Shown in pieces: positions 23,621-35,334 of a stretch of 64,000 nucleotides of DNA. The notes below the pieces were generated by a model, which made no database searches, was not told the DNA's origin, and worked only from the letters and a program-made list of their open reading frames with translations. Within the stretch, counting starts at the first letter, position 1. Every line of letters starts with the position of its first letter. The position numbers and the translations under genes are program-made. Where the stretch lies: positions 11,683,501-11,747,500 of the forward strand of contig OX031072.1 of NCBI GenBank assembly GCA_943736015.1. The letters run 5' to 3'. This stretch comes from Tridacna crocea (lineage: Eukaryota > Mollusca > Bivalvia > Cardiida > Cardiidae).

Positions 23621-24418
23621 CAATTTCACACTAATCAAATTCTTTGAAAAAACGATCGAAGAGGACAAAGGCAGGATCATGGTGTTCATCGAGGTTTGGA
23701 TGAGCGTTGATGTAATTTGCTATGCACATTCGCTAAAAACATGGAGATGCGTTACACAGCCTAGGTGCCAAAACAGATATTTTGGTATATAGCTAATCCT
23801 CTATTCTGTCGTCCGATGTATGTAAGTTGCAAACTATGTGGACTAAGACCAAAGTGCACATTCCTGCTTTCAAATCTTTGTCGACCATTTCTGAATTTAA
23901 AATGTGTTGGTCTGATAGTACGCATTTTTTTGCAATGAACTTAAAATAACGATTATAGTAATTTAATGAGGCCCTGTTAAAAGTAGGTAATTTGCAACTG
24001 TAAAGAAATACAGACCTGTCCGGGCATGGTTGATCTGAATTAATATTTTTGTCGTTAGTAAATTTTCTGCTTGTAACTGGACAATTTTACCTCATGATTC
24101 AGCCAGTTTTCGAATGTAATGAATCTACATTATTCAGAGAATGGCTTGTAATAACGCAATATTAACAGGTGTTAATCCATTTTAACATAGAGCCATTCAT
24201 GAACATCATTAGCTTACTCTTGGCCACTATAAGTTGGCAGGATAAGGGTTCAGCTTACCCAAGGAAATGTCCAAATTAACACAATTCTTACAAATTTACG
24301 AGTTCACTGACCTACTTCCGAAGTCTTTAATTCAATTTTAGTCTAAGTCTCTTCTATTTTACTGCTTTGAAAATACGAAAAGTAAATTGCATGGGAAGAA
24401 AATGAAATGAGATTAAGA
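23621..24418. other. No recognised feature
   Basis: AT-rich sequence without supported structure. Confidence 0.35.
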
Positions 24419-24422
24419 CTAA

Positions 24423-24611
24423 TCCTTAGCCTGTTAAGCGTCTCTCCCTGACCTTTTGCGGACAATGTACATCAAGACCAGCCTGCACAGAAAGTCTGGT
24501 CTTAGATCTTCACAGTCCGAGACATTTTTTCCCAAAACATACCAAATAAAAAAAAATGTGGGTTTTTACCACCGACATGGAGGTTTATTTTTACTTATTG
24601 TAGATAAAGGG
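24423..24611 (+). mobile_element. TTAA-2 MITE, 189-bp copy
   Basis: The left flank is CTAA (mutated TTAA) followed by TCCTTAGCCTGTTAAGCG; the right end reads ATAAAGGG then TTAA (24,612-24,615). The core CATCAAGACCAGCCTGCAC pairs with GTCTGGTCTTAGATC. It is slightly shorter than the 204-bp copies. Confidence 0.75.
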
Positions 24612-25260
24612 TTAAAGCAGACAAAAACGACATTGTCGTTTTACAAGACACATAAAACGTCATTTTCGACAGTATCCTCTATACGCGTGATGCCTACATT
24701 ATTTGCAATAACACACTTTTAGTCGTTTTACAGTACTCGACATTTTTACATCAAGGAAGAAAGTAATAAGTTTTATTCCTAACGACAACCACTTCCTGTA
24801 CAGCTAGATACAGAACAAGTCCGTAGGCGGAAGTATCTGAAGCCATTGATAAAGGACATAAGTATGCTAGCTCTTGTTATAAGAATTGGTCATAAATTAT
24901 CGGACTTTCGGACATTGCTGCTTAGGGTCAGATTACACGTCACACGTCAAAAGGTGTATGTGAATGTGTAGGAGACTTTTACGATAACGAAAAAGTCTTG
25001 AAGTCTAAGCTAAGGCCTTGAGGAGGAATGGGGGTAGTTGTGAAACAGGATAACGTCCGGCAGGATAACTTTTTTCGCTGAACTCGGTAATGCGGAGCAA
25101 ACTCAGCGTCTGCCACAACGGTTTACAAAGTCATTCGTAAACGCACTTAAGGTGTCTGCAAAAGATGCATTGGTATTTACCAAGCAACAGAAAGTGAGAC
25201 AGGCTGGAATTGATAGCCACTGCAAATTACAAATTTAATTAGACTCAAAGAATTGCGGAT

Positions 25261-25345
25261 CCTGGATGCTAAAATAAGACCAGACTGCACCTTCTGTTCA
25301 GTTTGATCTTGATCTAATCTTTCCACAACAGGTGCTAGAGTCGCA
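25261..25345 (-). mobile_element. TTAA-2 relic
   Basis: AAATAAGACCAGACTGCACC with complementary CAGTTTGATCTTGATCTAAT, then TAGAGTCGCACCTAA, the reversed family end. Confidence 0.5.
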
Positions 25346-25619
25346 CCTAAATGTGCAAAAAAAAAATAATGATGGAAAGCTAAAGCGCTTGTTCGTTGAT
25401 CAACCCAGTTTAGCTTGTAATAGGGTTGCCAAGTGTGTTGTGATACAAGGGAGATAACAATTGTTATACTTAGTTCTTTTCTTCAACGGTTCGGTTAGAA
25501 CCTATTAAACTCTTGTGTAATGTTGTCAGAAGGTGCAATTATCTATGCTGTCATTATTATCTAAGACAAATTGTCAAGTACTAAAAGATTGATGCTAACT
25601 TTGGTTCATTGAAAAATTG

Positions 25620-25700
25620 GCGGAGATTGTTCATAGATTGTGACCAGGCTGCAAAGAGCGGCCTGATCTTGAATCTACAGCACCCAATTTTTTTTTTTTA
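25620..25700. mobile_element. TTAA-2 core relic
   Basis: GACCAGGCTGCAAAGAGCGG pairs with the family's CCTGATCTTGAATCTACAG. Both ends are lost. Confidence 0.4.
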
Positions 25701-25854
25701 GGCTTACAAACGAGTGTGCTTCCTCTGCGCAAAATCACCACTGTTCCTCGACTCAAAATAAAGAAATACGAGGTCAACATACCCATTACACGCAGCTTTT
25801 TACCATAGGCCTACAATCCAAGCTTTTCACAATCTGAAGAGGAAGACGTCTGTA

Positions 25855-26195
25855 AATTTTCAGAAAAAGAAAATGCTGGGAACCAGAATTCTTATCCTTT
25901 GTCCGAAATGTTTCTTACCCTTCAAAAAAGCGAATTTCAATTTTTGATTGTGGTTTTATTTGTCTGCAAATGTCATTAATTTGAACATATTATGGCTTGC
26001 AACACGCGAAAAGGGGCATTCGGACATTTGCGTAGTGTCGTCTCGGATCAGCCTGCGCAGTGCGCGCAGGCTTATCGAAAATGGCACTTGTGCTACTGAC
26101 TGCCCAGGCCGATTCGAGACGACATTTTACTCAAACGTCCGAATGTCCCTTTTCACGTGTTGCAGACCATCTGTCATTCGGTAAAAGGGTAAATT
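25855..26195. mobile_element. TTAA-1b relic split by a later insertion
   Basis: Left part: hairpin piece GAAAATGCTGGGAACCAG, then TTTATTTGTCTGCAAATGTC. Right part, after the inserted element at 25,996-26,166: CATCTGTCATTCGGTAAAAG with GGGTAAATTAA. Together they have the order of the copy at 37,389, so the inserted hairpin element is younger. Confidence 0.5.
25996..26166. mobile_element. TGCAACACG hairpin MITE, about 170 bp
   Basis: Inverted ends: CTTGCAACACGCGAAAAGG on the left; on the other strand the right end reads CTGCAACACGTGAAAAGG. The arms continue GGCATTCGGACATTTGCG. Inside, GCCTGCGCAGTGCGCGCAGGC forms a GC-rich hairpin that stands out in AT-rich DNA. It carries one inner palindrome where the 271-bp copy at 37,850 has two, so it looks like an internal-deletion derivative. 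Non-coding. Confidence 0.8.
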
Positions 26196-26293
26196 AATAG
26201 CTGGTCATATTGCCCTATATAAATCGGCATATTTAGTAAATGAGTACGACTAAAATGTTCTAGTTCCTAGACAAATGCCTAGAGAAATTTCCC

Positions 26294-26425
26294 TAAACCC
26301 TTTATCAAACAAACCCGGATTTCATCAACCCCAATGGAGAGGTTTTTTGAAAACATTTCAGGAATAGGAGAAAATGCTTACAATCAGCATTTTCTCCTTT
26401 TGCAACAATGCTGTCTAAACTGTTG
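26294..26425 (+). mobile_element. TTAA-1 relic
   Basis: ACCCTTTATCAAACAAAC, then GGAGAAAATGCTTACAATC with complementary CAGCATTTTCTCC. The right end is lost. Confidence 0.5.
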
Positions 26426-26519
26426 GGGACAAGTTGTTTTTTTTTTTCATTTTAACTTAATTGATTTATCAACTGCAACATTTTTAACACTTAGTTAAAA
26501 ATAAAATTTACAGTTCGGC

Positions 26520-26695
26520 AGTAAATTCCCTACTAATGCTCTTAAACCCAAACACTAATTTGGGGAATTATATTTTTTTCTAGGACAGTGTATATCCAAG
26601 ATCGGACTGCATGCTCCTTTCAGTCTTATCTTTATCTACACTGTCCGCAAAAGGTCATTGATTAGCGCTCAGCAGCTTAAGGATCAATTTGGACA
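26520..26695 (-). mobile_element. TTAA-2 relic
   Basis: ATCCAAGATCGGACTGCATG and TTCAGTCTTATCTTTATC form the core. CACTGTCCGCAAAAGGTCA and GCGCTCAGCAGCTTAAGG are the reversed family end. Confidence 0.6.
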
Positions 26696-26699
26696 AGTC

Positions 26700-27700
26700 C
26701 CATATGTATCATTCGGTAAAGAATTAATGCACCACAGAGTACTAGTACAGGACAGAAGGCACTTCAGTGCTTCAGCATATCAATGGTGAAACCCAGACGT
26801 ACATGAATGAATAAGATGTGATCTCGATACTGAAATAGTACTGAATGTGACGTAAAATACGTTTGAATTGATTGAATTATATGAGTGAAGGGAATGGCAA
26901 TGAAACTATTTGTGACAAGTGGTGAAGTTTCTCATTTTTCGAGAGATATTTTTATACATTTTGCTTAAAGCTGCTTCGTCACAATGCATTTATAGAAAGA
27001 AAAATAGTTCCAGAAGCAAAATAATTCGCTGTGACGTTTTCAAAATATTAGGTCTCACCGTAGATTGAATTTGCGCGGTTCTTATTAAGTTATAAAAATT
27101 TCCAACAACCCCACAAATTCAATTTACACCAGCAGTAATTTAATTTCGTTCCCTAGTTACATATTCAAATGATAGCTGTTTGTTATTAAATCAAGACTGA
27201 CTTGAATCAGTAAATGCACGGATTTTTACGTCTATACTCTATTATAAAAATATAGGTCTTGGTCGTGGATAAGGGACCTTTGGTTCGAAACTATTCGTGG
27301 CAAAATTACCTACTAAGTCGATTGTTGGAATAAATCTTATTTTATTGAGGCTAGCATATTTATCTCCCTTTGATCGATTCAACTAAGATATAGGAAAGTA
27401 CATGTCAAGCGATTAAGCCGGAATCAATTTGAGCAGGCGTAAAACACTATACAAACATTATAGATTTACACAAGCCCGCATAGGTTGGCAGAGCGTAAGG
27501 TTCGTGAATGTAATGTTTTTGCCTACTTGAGCGTAGCGACTCCCACGACTGTCTATCTAGAATTACTAATAGTCTCTCGGATGGGAAGTTAATCCGAGGT
27601 CCCGTTTTGAAAAATGTTGAAAACATACGGTTATAATTCAACATTAGTATTTTCATGACATTCGCGAGTTCTGATTGGTAGGAAAAAAAGTCATATCTCC
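26700..27700. other. No recognised feature
   Basis: AT-rich. A 69-codon minus-strand frame (27,447-27,656) has no recognisable family. Confidence 0.4.
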
Positions 27701-27703
27701 ATA

Positions 27704-28867
27704 AAACAAGAGGGCCAAGATGGCCCTGGATCGCTCACCTGAATTTCTGAGAGAACCATAGCCATTTCTTCAAAGTTTAATCAGCACTTTCAGAGAAGAA
27801 GAATTTTTAAGAATGTCTTCATGTATGTATAGTGTAAATAGCCCACAGTCATCAGAACCATGTTTCCTGATGGATCAAAATTTCTAGAGCAATTTTTGAA
27901 AAGGGTTAACTAAGAAACATTTCTGAATAATTATTTCAAAACCTGATATGCCGTTTCAGAGAAAAAGAATCTCTCCATGGCCAAATAGTGCAAGTAGCGC
28001 CCATTCACCTGAACCATGTTTCTTGACAAATCAGCATTGTGCAAACAGTTTTTGAAAAGGGTTACCAAACGAACATTTCTTTTAGATTATTTCAAAATCT
28101 GATCAGCCATTACAGAGAAGAAGACTTTCAAAGAATTTCTTCATGGCCATATAGTGCAAGAACCCCCATTCACCAGAGCTGTGTTTCTTGATGGATCAAA
28201 ATTTCACGAACAATTTTTGGAAAGGGTCATTCAAGGAACATCCCTGTAAAATTATTTCAATTACTGACTAGCTGTTTCAGAGAAGAAGAATTTTTAAGAA
28301 TTTCTTAATTTCCGTATCAGGCAAGTAGCCTCCATTCACCAGAGCCACATTTTTTGACGGATCAAACTTTTACGAACAGTTTTTGAAAAAGGTCACCCAA
28401 GGAACAATCCTGTGAAATTATTTCAAAATCTGACCAGCGGTTTCAGAGAAGAAGCATTTTTAAGAATTCCTTCATTTCTGTATGGTGCAAGTAGCCCCCA
28501 TTCACTAGAGCCACATTTTTTGAGGGACAATTTTTGTAAACGGTCACCCAAGGAACATATCTGTGAAATTATTTCAAATCTGACCAGCGGTTTCAGGAGA
28601 AGTTTTTTTAAAGAATTCCCAAGAAAATTCCATTTGGTTGTCATGGCAACCAGAGTTTTTGATGGAATCAAATTCTGTGAACAATTTCTAAAGAGGACCT
28701 CCCAAGGAACATTCCAGCCAAGTTTGGTCCAAATCCGCTCAGCGGTTTAGGAGGAGTTGATGTTTAAAGAATTGTTGACGACGCACTGACGCATGAAGGA
28801 CGACGGACACCGGGTGATCCTAAAAGCTCCCCTTGGGCACGTTATGCTCAGGTGAGCTAAAAAAAAA
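27704..28867 (+). mobile_element. 1.16-kb element with seven core repeats of about 160 bp
   Basis: The left end opens with a hairpin AGGGCCAAGATGGCCCT and then GCTCACCTGA (27,733-27,742). The right end carries the reverse complement TCAGGTGAGC (28,848-28,857) followed by CTAA and an A run. Between them TTTCAGAGAAGAAG-type anchors recur near 27,791, 27,957, 28,113, 28,278, 28,444, 28,594 and 28,747, spaced 150-166 bp. It resembles the architecture of bivalve pearl and Helentron-type non-autonomous elements (short inverted subterminal ends around satellite-like monomers), but a SINE-like origin with an A tail cannot be excluded. A 112-codon frame at 28,412 is a by-product of two repeat units. 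Confidence 0.75.
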
Positions 28868-29088
28868 CAGCAGCGCTGGGACTACTTTTGAAGTCAAAGT
28901 TATGTAAACAATCATGTATACCAGATTTCATAATGGTTTTCATTCTGATTTTAGATCTTTATCGAGTCCGAAGTTGAAATTGCTCGCTAAATTTGTTTTC
29001 TCTAGATCTAAACATTGCAAAAATATCTAACAGCAAACTCAGAGAGAGCTGAAAACTCATTATCAGTTTGCTGGGTTTAAACAATCTA

Positions 29089-29485
29089 TTTTTCAACTTA
29101 GTTTAGCTTATTCTTCTAATAATAAATCCTCTTTATCTGCAAATGTTCAAAAACTATAGTGACGTCACGAATTAACGTCATTGTTCCGTCATTAACCAGC
29201 AGTTTTACGGCGCCATGGAATGTGAATGAAATGTACATTAGTAATAGTTAAACGTCAATAAATCAAAATTAAACGATTTAAACAGCCAAAAGGAGGGAGC
29301 ATTTAAATCGTTTAATTTTTACTTTTAGCGTTTAACTATTCCTTTATGTAAATTTCAAAGCGCGGTAAAACTGCTGGTCAATAACGTAACAATGACGTTA
29401 ATTCGTGACGTCATTATAGTTTTGAACATTTGCATGTATAGAGGATTTATTATTAGAAGTTCAATACGCTAAACTAAGTTGAAAA
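29089..29485. mobile_element. 397-bp near-palindromic MITE with CRE sites in both arms
   Basis: The two halves are inverted copies. The left arm begins TTTTTCAACTTAGTTTAGC and the right arm ends GCTAAACTAAGTTGAAAA. The arms pair through CAGCAGTTTTAC/GTAAAACTGCTG to a loop near 29,290 (AAACGATTTAAA/TTTAAATCGTTT). TA sits outside both ends. Each arm keeps a perfect TGACGTCA octamer, a canonical CREB/ATF site. Non-coding; one copy in the window. Confidence 0.85.
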
Positions 29486-29778
29486 TAATATTCTGATGTC
29501 TTGATTATGTTGGAAAGCAGATAATCATCGCCGAAATAATGATCAGCATTGAAAGAGGAATAACTAAATTATTTACTCTTCTCAATTTTTTGTCCCTTTG
29601 TTCATTATATTTACTGATTTATTTTTTTCATATTTTGTTAACTGTCTGAAACTTTCGTAAAATTCAAGCAAGAAAATGTATGGAGCTGAGCATAACCTCA
29701 AGCGTTAGAAGCTTTGCCCCTGATGTCTGTTCTCTCCCTTTGAAAAGAAGACATCAGAGACCGCCATCTGCTTGATAC

Positions 29779-29985
29779 GGCTTGCAACACATGAATTTAA
29801 GGGACATTAATTAGATCATTCGCGTAGTGTCGTTACGGATCATACCGCACAGTCCCCGCCGGCTAGATTTTGTTCTATGACAGTAGACTTGTCCCTTATA
29901 GAAATTCTACGAAAACGGAAAGTGTCGTTACGGATTGCGCAGATCCGAGACGACATTTTATGCAAATGTCTGAATGCCTCTTCTA
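29779..29985. mobile_element. TGCAACACG hairpin MITE, diverged copy
   Basis: Left end GCTTGCAACACATGAA. The inner arms AGTGTCGTTACGGATCATAC and AGTGTCGTTACGGATTGCGC correspond to the two palindromes of the 37,850 copy, and the right arm reads CGAGACGACATTTTATGCAA. The right terminus is eroded. Confidence 0.6.
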
Positions 29986-30097
29986 ACGACTTGAATGCTT
30001 TATGAAACGTTCGACTTGTACAAATTTAAAAGTAGATCTATTTGTAGACGAACAAGTACAAATGGTGCTCGAATAATTGGATTCACCTTTATCATCA

Positions 30098-30310
30098 GGC
30101 TGCCAGGTGTGACCCAAGGACCATTTACTTATCGCGTAGATCAAGATAAGACTGCACAGAACGTGCAGCCTGATCTTGGATCTACATCGTCTGATAAGAA
30201 GATAGCCTACACTAGAATAAAATTAACAGTAGTAATTATAACTTTGAAATAGCATTATCTGGGGTTTTACTACTGGCTTGATAAGTTTGACTTGCGTAGC
30301 AGGTGAAGGA
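30098..30310 (+). mobile_element. TTAA-2 relic
   Basis: CAGGCTGCCAGGTGTGACC, then core AGATCAAGATAAGACTGCAC with GTGCAGCCTGATCTTGG, and a degenerate right end GCGTAGCAGGTGAAGG. Its interior GGGGTTTTACTACTGGCTTG aligns with the GGGTTTTTACTATCGG segment of the 61,201 copy. Confidence 0.6.
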
Positions 30311-30461
30311 TTGATGGATTTTGTTGTGGGAAGAAAGACAAATGCTGGTCCAATCATCTTTTCCAATGATGTTTTCAAAAGCATTTTTCTTTAGGTTCTT
30401 CAAAAAAAGGGACTGCTAGATTTGTGATTTACCACACAATCTCGAGTAAACTGTTATGACA

Positions 30462-30600
30462 AAACTATGAAAACATTGTGGGAAAAGCATTTTTTCCTTT
30501 TTCGACAATGGTCTCTATCCTCTTAGATCTTAACAAAAGTTCCATCATTGAATTCACTTTTGAATTATCGTTTGCAAATGCGTAGAATTTGGAGAAGTGT
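30462..30600 (+). mobile_element. TTAA-1b relic
   Basis: GAAAACATTGTGGGAAAAGC with TTTTTCGACAATGGTCTC, then the subfamily segment TTATCGTTTGCAAATGCG. The ends are lost. Confidence 0.45.
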
Positions 30601-32070
30601 AGATATTTGCCATTCGGTATAGAGATAAACAAGGAAAATAATTCTATCAAAAATATTGAAATAAACCATCGAGCGGTTGTCTCCCTCTACAGTAAAATGA
30701 TTTCCACTAGCACCTGTCAGGCGGTACAAAAGTACAGAAGGGTATTCAAATTCAATAATTTTTGCGTGTAAATAGTATCTTGCCAATAATCTTTTGTACA
30801 AACCATGTAATTACAGAGACGTTCTTTACAAATTTTAAAGATAAATCTATACTCATTTTCTGCAAGCTTTGAATTTTTTTCCTTATTTCACAAAAGTATA
30901 TTCGGTGTATCTTTTTGACGGCTGAACGATGACACAGATTACGACGGATAGAAAATACAGACCTCAAAAGCAATTGCTGTTGCCGTTTCCGGATTTTAAA
31001 TGAGGATGTAACCAACATTTTCTCTTTTTCCCACGATTGTTTGTTTTACCTTTTTTGATACAAATCTCACCACCTTAGCGTCACTTTATCTGTTGTCTTT
31101 AAATCCCTTAAATTTGAACTAGTCTAAAGTTTAAAGGTCTAGTAACGAGTTTAGAAGTATTTCGGTGTCACAAATTATTCACCTAATTTATGCAAGAACA
31201 GTAGATTTAGGTCAGTCCTCCGCTTGAAACAAACATCAGCAACAACAACACAAGTGCACTTGTATGATGGCGTCATTCGTAACGTGAAACCATTAAACAC
31301 TGATTAAATGATTTAAAGTGAAACCTTATTTAAATTTCTTTGTTTTGCCATAAAAAATACATTTTTTGTTTCGTTGTTGTTGTTGTAAAGAACGCTTTGC
31401 TAGAGACAAAAGGCAGGTCTTTATTCAATACTTTAGGTACCAGTAGAAACCGGTAATTACTCATGAATTGTTTGCATATTTGGCATATTCTTTTATAAAG
31501 TCGATCTTTGGACAAGATAATTCTCTAAATGTTCGTAGTCGAACAATCAATCGGATTTTTATCGGTCTGTCAATCAACGGTCAAAATCATGGCCGCTCAA
31601 ATGGACTGATAGCTGGTCGGTCTGGCGAAGTTTGGTCTATAGATCAGTCGAACTGCAGATTTACATTACAGTCGGCTGACCGGCAGTCAGACTGCCTGTC
31701 TATTAATCAAACAATTGAGCAACAAACTAAAAATGCAGCCAAGGTGTCTCCTCCTCTGTCCCACTCTGTCCAAAATAAGCAACATCATCCCGTATTTCCC
31801 GGAAATGTTTGTCTTCAAAACTTACAAAAAATATTGAGATAAGAATGCGGTCATGATTCTCCTTTTTTGTCCGCTTAATAAGGTGAAAACTCTTATTGGT
31901 TCAGCCTTATTTAATGTACACATCTCTATTCTCAAACATGTTTACAAAGTTTTACCCGCCTACATGTCGGCAAATATTTGAACAAAACATGGCTGTACAA
32001 ATACAAACAAGTCCTTCCGCCTAGTTTTCAGTTTGTTTTTCCAGAAACAAGGAGATTTCCCACTTTCTCA
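30601..32070. other. No gene supported, although it contains the longest open frame
   Basis: A 124-codon plus-strand frame (31,468-31,842) has low-complexity, polar composition and no recognised domain, initiation context or splice signals. A shared segment CGTTTCCGGATTTT near 30,983 and 20,606 may mark an old dispersed repeat. Confidence 0.35.
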
Positions 32071-32076
32071 TTTTAA

Positions 32077-32280
32077 CCCTTCGGTTGCTAAGCGCGTCTT
32101 GCTGATCTTTTGATGAGAGTGTAGATCAGGATTAAACTGCACATAACATGCAGCCTTATCTAGAATCTACACTGTCCTAAGGGGAGACCTTATTACCCTA
32201 AACATAACTTTGAAAAAGCAATATTTGATTTTTTACTGTAGAAACGAAATTTTCATTCTCGTTATTTAGCAGGATAAGGG
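32077..32280 (+). mobile_element. TTAA-2 MITE, full-length 204-bp copy
   Basis: TTAA at 32,073-32,076 and 32,281-32,284. It starts CCCTTCGGTTGCTAAGCG and ends TTTAGCAGGATAAGGG. The core TAGATCAGGATTAAACTGCA pairs with TGCAGCCTTATCTAGAATCT. The copy at 61,201 is exactly the same length, which fixes the family boundaries. Confidence 0.85.
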
Positions 32281-32783
32281 TTAATCTACATTTTACTTCG
32301 ACCGTAATCACAACCATACTAAAGTAAATTCTTATGGTTATTCTGAATAGTTTTCTAAATTTGAAAATAACATAACTTTTCACTGGCTTAACCATTTGGT
32401 TTTGGCCAATTCAAAGTTGCGGAAATTTTACAGCAAAAAAAAAAATTCAAATGACAAAGATCATTTTCAGTAATCGCTGATAAATGTGGACCCAGACTCA
32501 AAATTTCTAACCAAACCTATTCATACTGATAGTGTATCATATATATATATAGGATCTGACATGAGTTGGTATTTTGGATAAATCTTATTTAACGAGTCTA
32601 GGAAAAATGCTATTAAGCGATCCTATAGCGAGCTTAATAACATTTTTTTTTCTTGTTGAGCTGATAAGAATTTTCTCTAAAACACCAACGAATGTCAGAA
32701 TCTTTTAATCACATTAACGATATTTCCCAAATTATAGATGCACCATCATCGGTCAATGCACCCGCGGTAATATCCATAAAACC

Positions 32784-32935
32784 CATTCACTTATGCTATG
32801 AAATACGTACAAAATGACATCAAAAAAACATTCACTTAGACTATGAAATACCTACAAAATGGCATAATAAAAAAAACATTCACTTTGACTATGAAATACG
32901 TACAAAATGACATCAAAAATGACATCACACAATTA
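32784..32935 (+). repeat. Three-unit tandem repeat, 45-48 bp
   Basis: Units start at 32,784, 32,829 and 32,877 with CATTCACTT and continue CTATGAAATACGTACAAAAT then GGCAT or GACAT and an A-rich spacer. Confidence 0.85.
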
Positions 32936-33189
32936 CGATATTTGTGTATAAGAAAATTCTCGTAATGGCAATATACCTCTGAAAACCAGAAAGGTTACGT
33001 TATAGAATCTTTCATATGGAGAGCATTTGCAGATTGAAATACTAAATGTAGTGCGATTAATGGGCTATTTTCTTGATAAGGGTTGCAAATATTGTCAAGA
33101 AAGGTGCTGGTTATTGGCATTTTCTTCTTTTTTCTTCTTTCTTCAGTTTTATTCCCGACGATCAAAGAACGTGTCATATGTCGTCAGCT

Positions 33190-33249
33190 TACTTCAAACA
33201 CCTCGTAACTACAGCTGGAAGTAAGCTGTAGTTACGAGGTTTTTGAAGG
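33190..33249. repeat. Palindromic hairpin, copy 1
   Basis: The arm ACCTCGTAACTACAGCT (within 33,190-33,215) pairs with AGCTGTAGTTACGAGGT (within 33,224-33,249) across an 8-base loop. The outer arm pairs ACTTCAAA with TTTGAAGG less well. The same hairpin occurs at 50,336-50,410, so this is a small dispersed foldback element. Confidence 0.75.
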
Positions 33250-33704
33250 AAACCGGCGAATTGGTAATGCGTTACATAACTCGGCTCTTCTTCAAGCAAC
33301 TTTTTTTTCTGTTTCGGCAGCCCCCTTTTTTCTTTTGACTAATGTTATGGGAAAAGAGAGTTGTTCGTAGCGTAACAAATTGGCTGATACAATCTTTTTC
33401 AAATAACTGCCCATCTGCTGAAAGGTTTTCCGTGTTTCATGCCACACAGATTTTGTAGCATGATACAATTGTTAATAAACGAGAGAGTTGTTTTGAAGTG
33501 CCTTTGGGATAACTGCACTGAAACACACATCATCTCTCAAGGACAAGATTCTGTATGAGAGGCACAATTGTTTTGTCACCAATGCTTTTCAATACGAGCA
33601 TCTGGTGCCGATGTACTTTTGTAGGTTCTATTGTATAGACGATAATTGTCTATTTTGGGGTGAGGTCGAAATTTCTACTACAGAATGAAAAGAAAGGGCT
33701 ATAT

Positions 33705-33733
33705 TTTCATGAGTGGCTTCGCCACTCATGAAA
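33705..33733. repeat. Perfect 13-bp-arm palindrome
   Basis: TTTCATGAGTGGC, loop TTC, GCCACTCATGAAA. A weaker CTTTTCATGAGATGAAAG follows 15 bases on. Function is unknown. Confidence 0.8.
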
Positions 33734-33749
33734 GTATTGCCTTTGCTTT

Positions 33750-35330
33750 TCATGAGATGAAAGAAATTTCCATCTAACATCGAAGCAAACCAGTATCCTA
33801 CTACTTTTATGCTCTTTGCTTTAACGTTTTGTTTACGTCTAAATTCAGCTCATCGTGAAAAAAAAATACGTGTTTTTTTTTTTTCGAAATATCTGTTAAT
33901 CCTAGTCTGATATAATTAGTTGTAAAATGGCGTCATCAGTTCATCACGCCATTTAAAACGTGACGTTAACGTACAAAACATTCATTCATGTTCTATTAAA
34001 TATCCATACTATGTCAAAATGTCGAAAATAAAGCTTTTAACATCACCGGTGAACTGTAAGGATAAAATTTACTGTTAGATTTCTATAATTTACCGAAAGC
34101 ATTAAAAAGATAATAATAATAATGTAATAATAATATACCAGCAATTTTGATGATGACCTCAATCGAAGTAGTTTTTATTGCCTCGCATATTGATCCACGT
34201 TTGCTGAAAAAGATGTCAAAACTTCTTTTTTTTTGGGGGGGGGGAGGGTTGCAAGACATGCCTTGTACAAGATATATGAAAGGCTCATATGAAAGGCTCA
34301 TTAGTCGAGATTTTTCATGGGCACATTTTTATATGTTAAACATTTTTTTTTTGGACTTTTCGCTGTAATCTAAGGATAACAGTGGTGCATAAGTTTTAGA
34401 ATTTGGTCATGAAACTATTTTAACTCTTCGATTTAGTTAAGATCTCTAAGGTCGAAAAACGAATCAAAAGTCACACAGGTTTTTATACTCGATTACCTTT
34501 CGGTAATATGTCCACAGATCATTTTTGCCTGCTTGTAGCATCTGTCAGTCATGTTCATATGACAAAATGGCTTCTTGCGTATTTTTTGACATTAAAGTAC
34601 AAAAAAAATTAATTCGTCTGTTTTCTCTCTACTGGAAAATTTCTCCGTTAGATTTGTTGCTAGGCAACAGTTTTTGTAATGTGGACCGGGAAGGATTTCT
34701 GTCTGGCAATAAATTCAGTGTTTTCTCCTCTCTTTTTTTTTCAGTATATTTGTCAATCTTAGTCACTGGTAAAACAACGGTACATATTAAAAATAAGCAG
34801 CAGTTCTTCTGGTAATGGGTACTAACAACATAGAGTAATAGAACTTAGAAATATATCAGATATATGAACATAATCCCAGTAATTGGATCTCTGTTTAATA
34901 TCTGGATTTCTTGCATTATACCTTTGATTTAGGTTCTTGATCCTTTCAAAATCATGTAAGGAAATTAGCGATACGTTATCATCCAACCGACGCTATGTCA
35001 TGCACAGCAACGGTCAACTTGGCTTTTTACCAATATACTTTATTAAACCTTTTCCCATACAATCCTGAGTTTTATGGGAAGGAGAGGAAAACGAATTATA
35101 TAGGGCGTAATTGGCAGTTAATCAATGAATTGGGAGAAATTTGCTCTTGACTATAGCAGGCGAGCGTTAACAAAGGTTAAAACTTCTCCATCAGAAGTTA
35201 CCAAGAACTGTGTAGTATCACCGTTTTGGTTTCAAATACTTGAGCAAAGATTTCTTACTGCATCGATATTAACTGTTAAGCTGCTAGTGCTAGGTTCCAA
35301 CTGCTGATCAAATTTACTCGATTTAGCCCC
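33750..35330. other. No gene; homopolymer-rich
   Basis: It contains a T9-G10 tract at 34,226-34,244 and an inverted pair AAAATGGCGTCATC / ACGCCATTTAAAA near 33,926-33,957. Frames are short and overlap on both strands. Confidence 0.35.
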
Positions 35331-35334
35331 TTCA

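Noticed and set aside
24456..24722. 88-codon frame
   Set aside because: It lies mostly inside a TTAA-2 MITE.
28412..28750. 112-codon frame with internally repeated protein sequence
   Set aside because: It spans two DNA repeat units of the 27,704 element; the apparent protein repeat is a by-product.
31468..31842. Longest open frame (124 codons, plus strand)
   Set aside because: Low-complexity polar composition, no domain, no initiation or splice context; the length is within chance for 64 kb.
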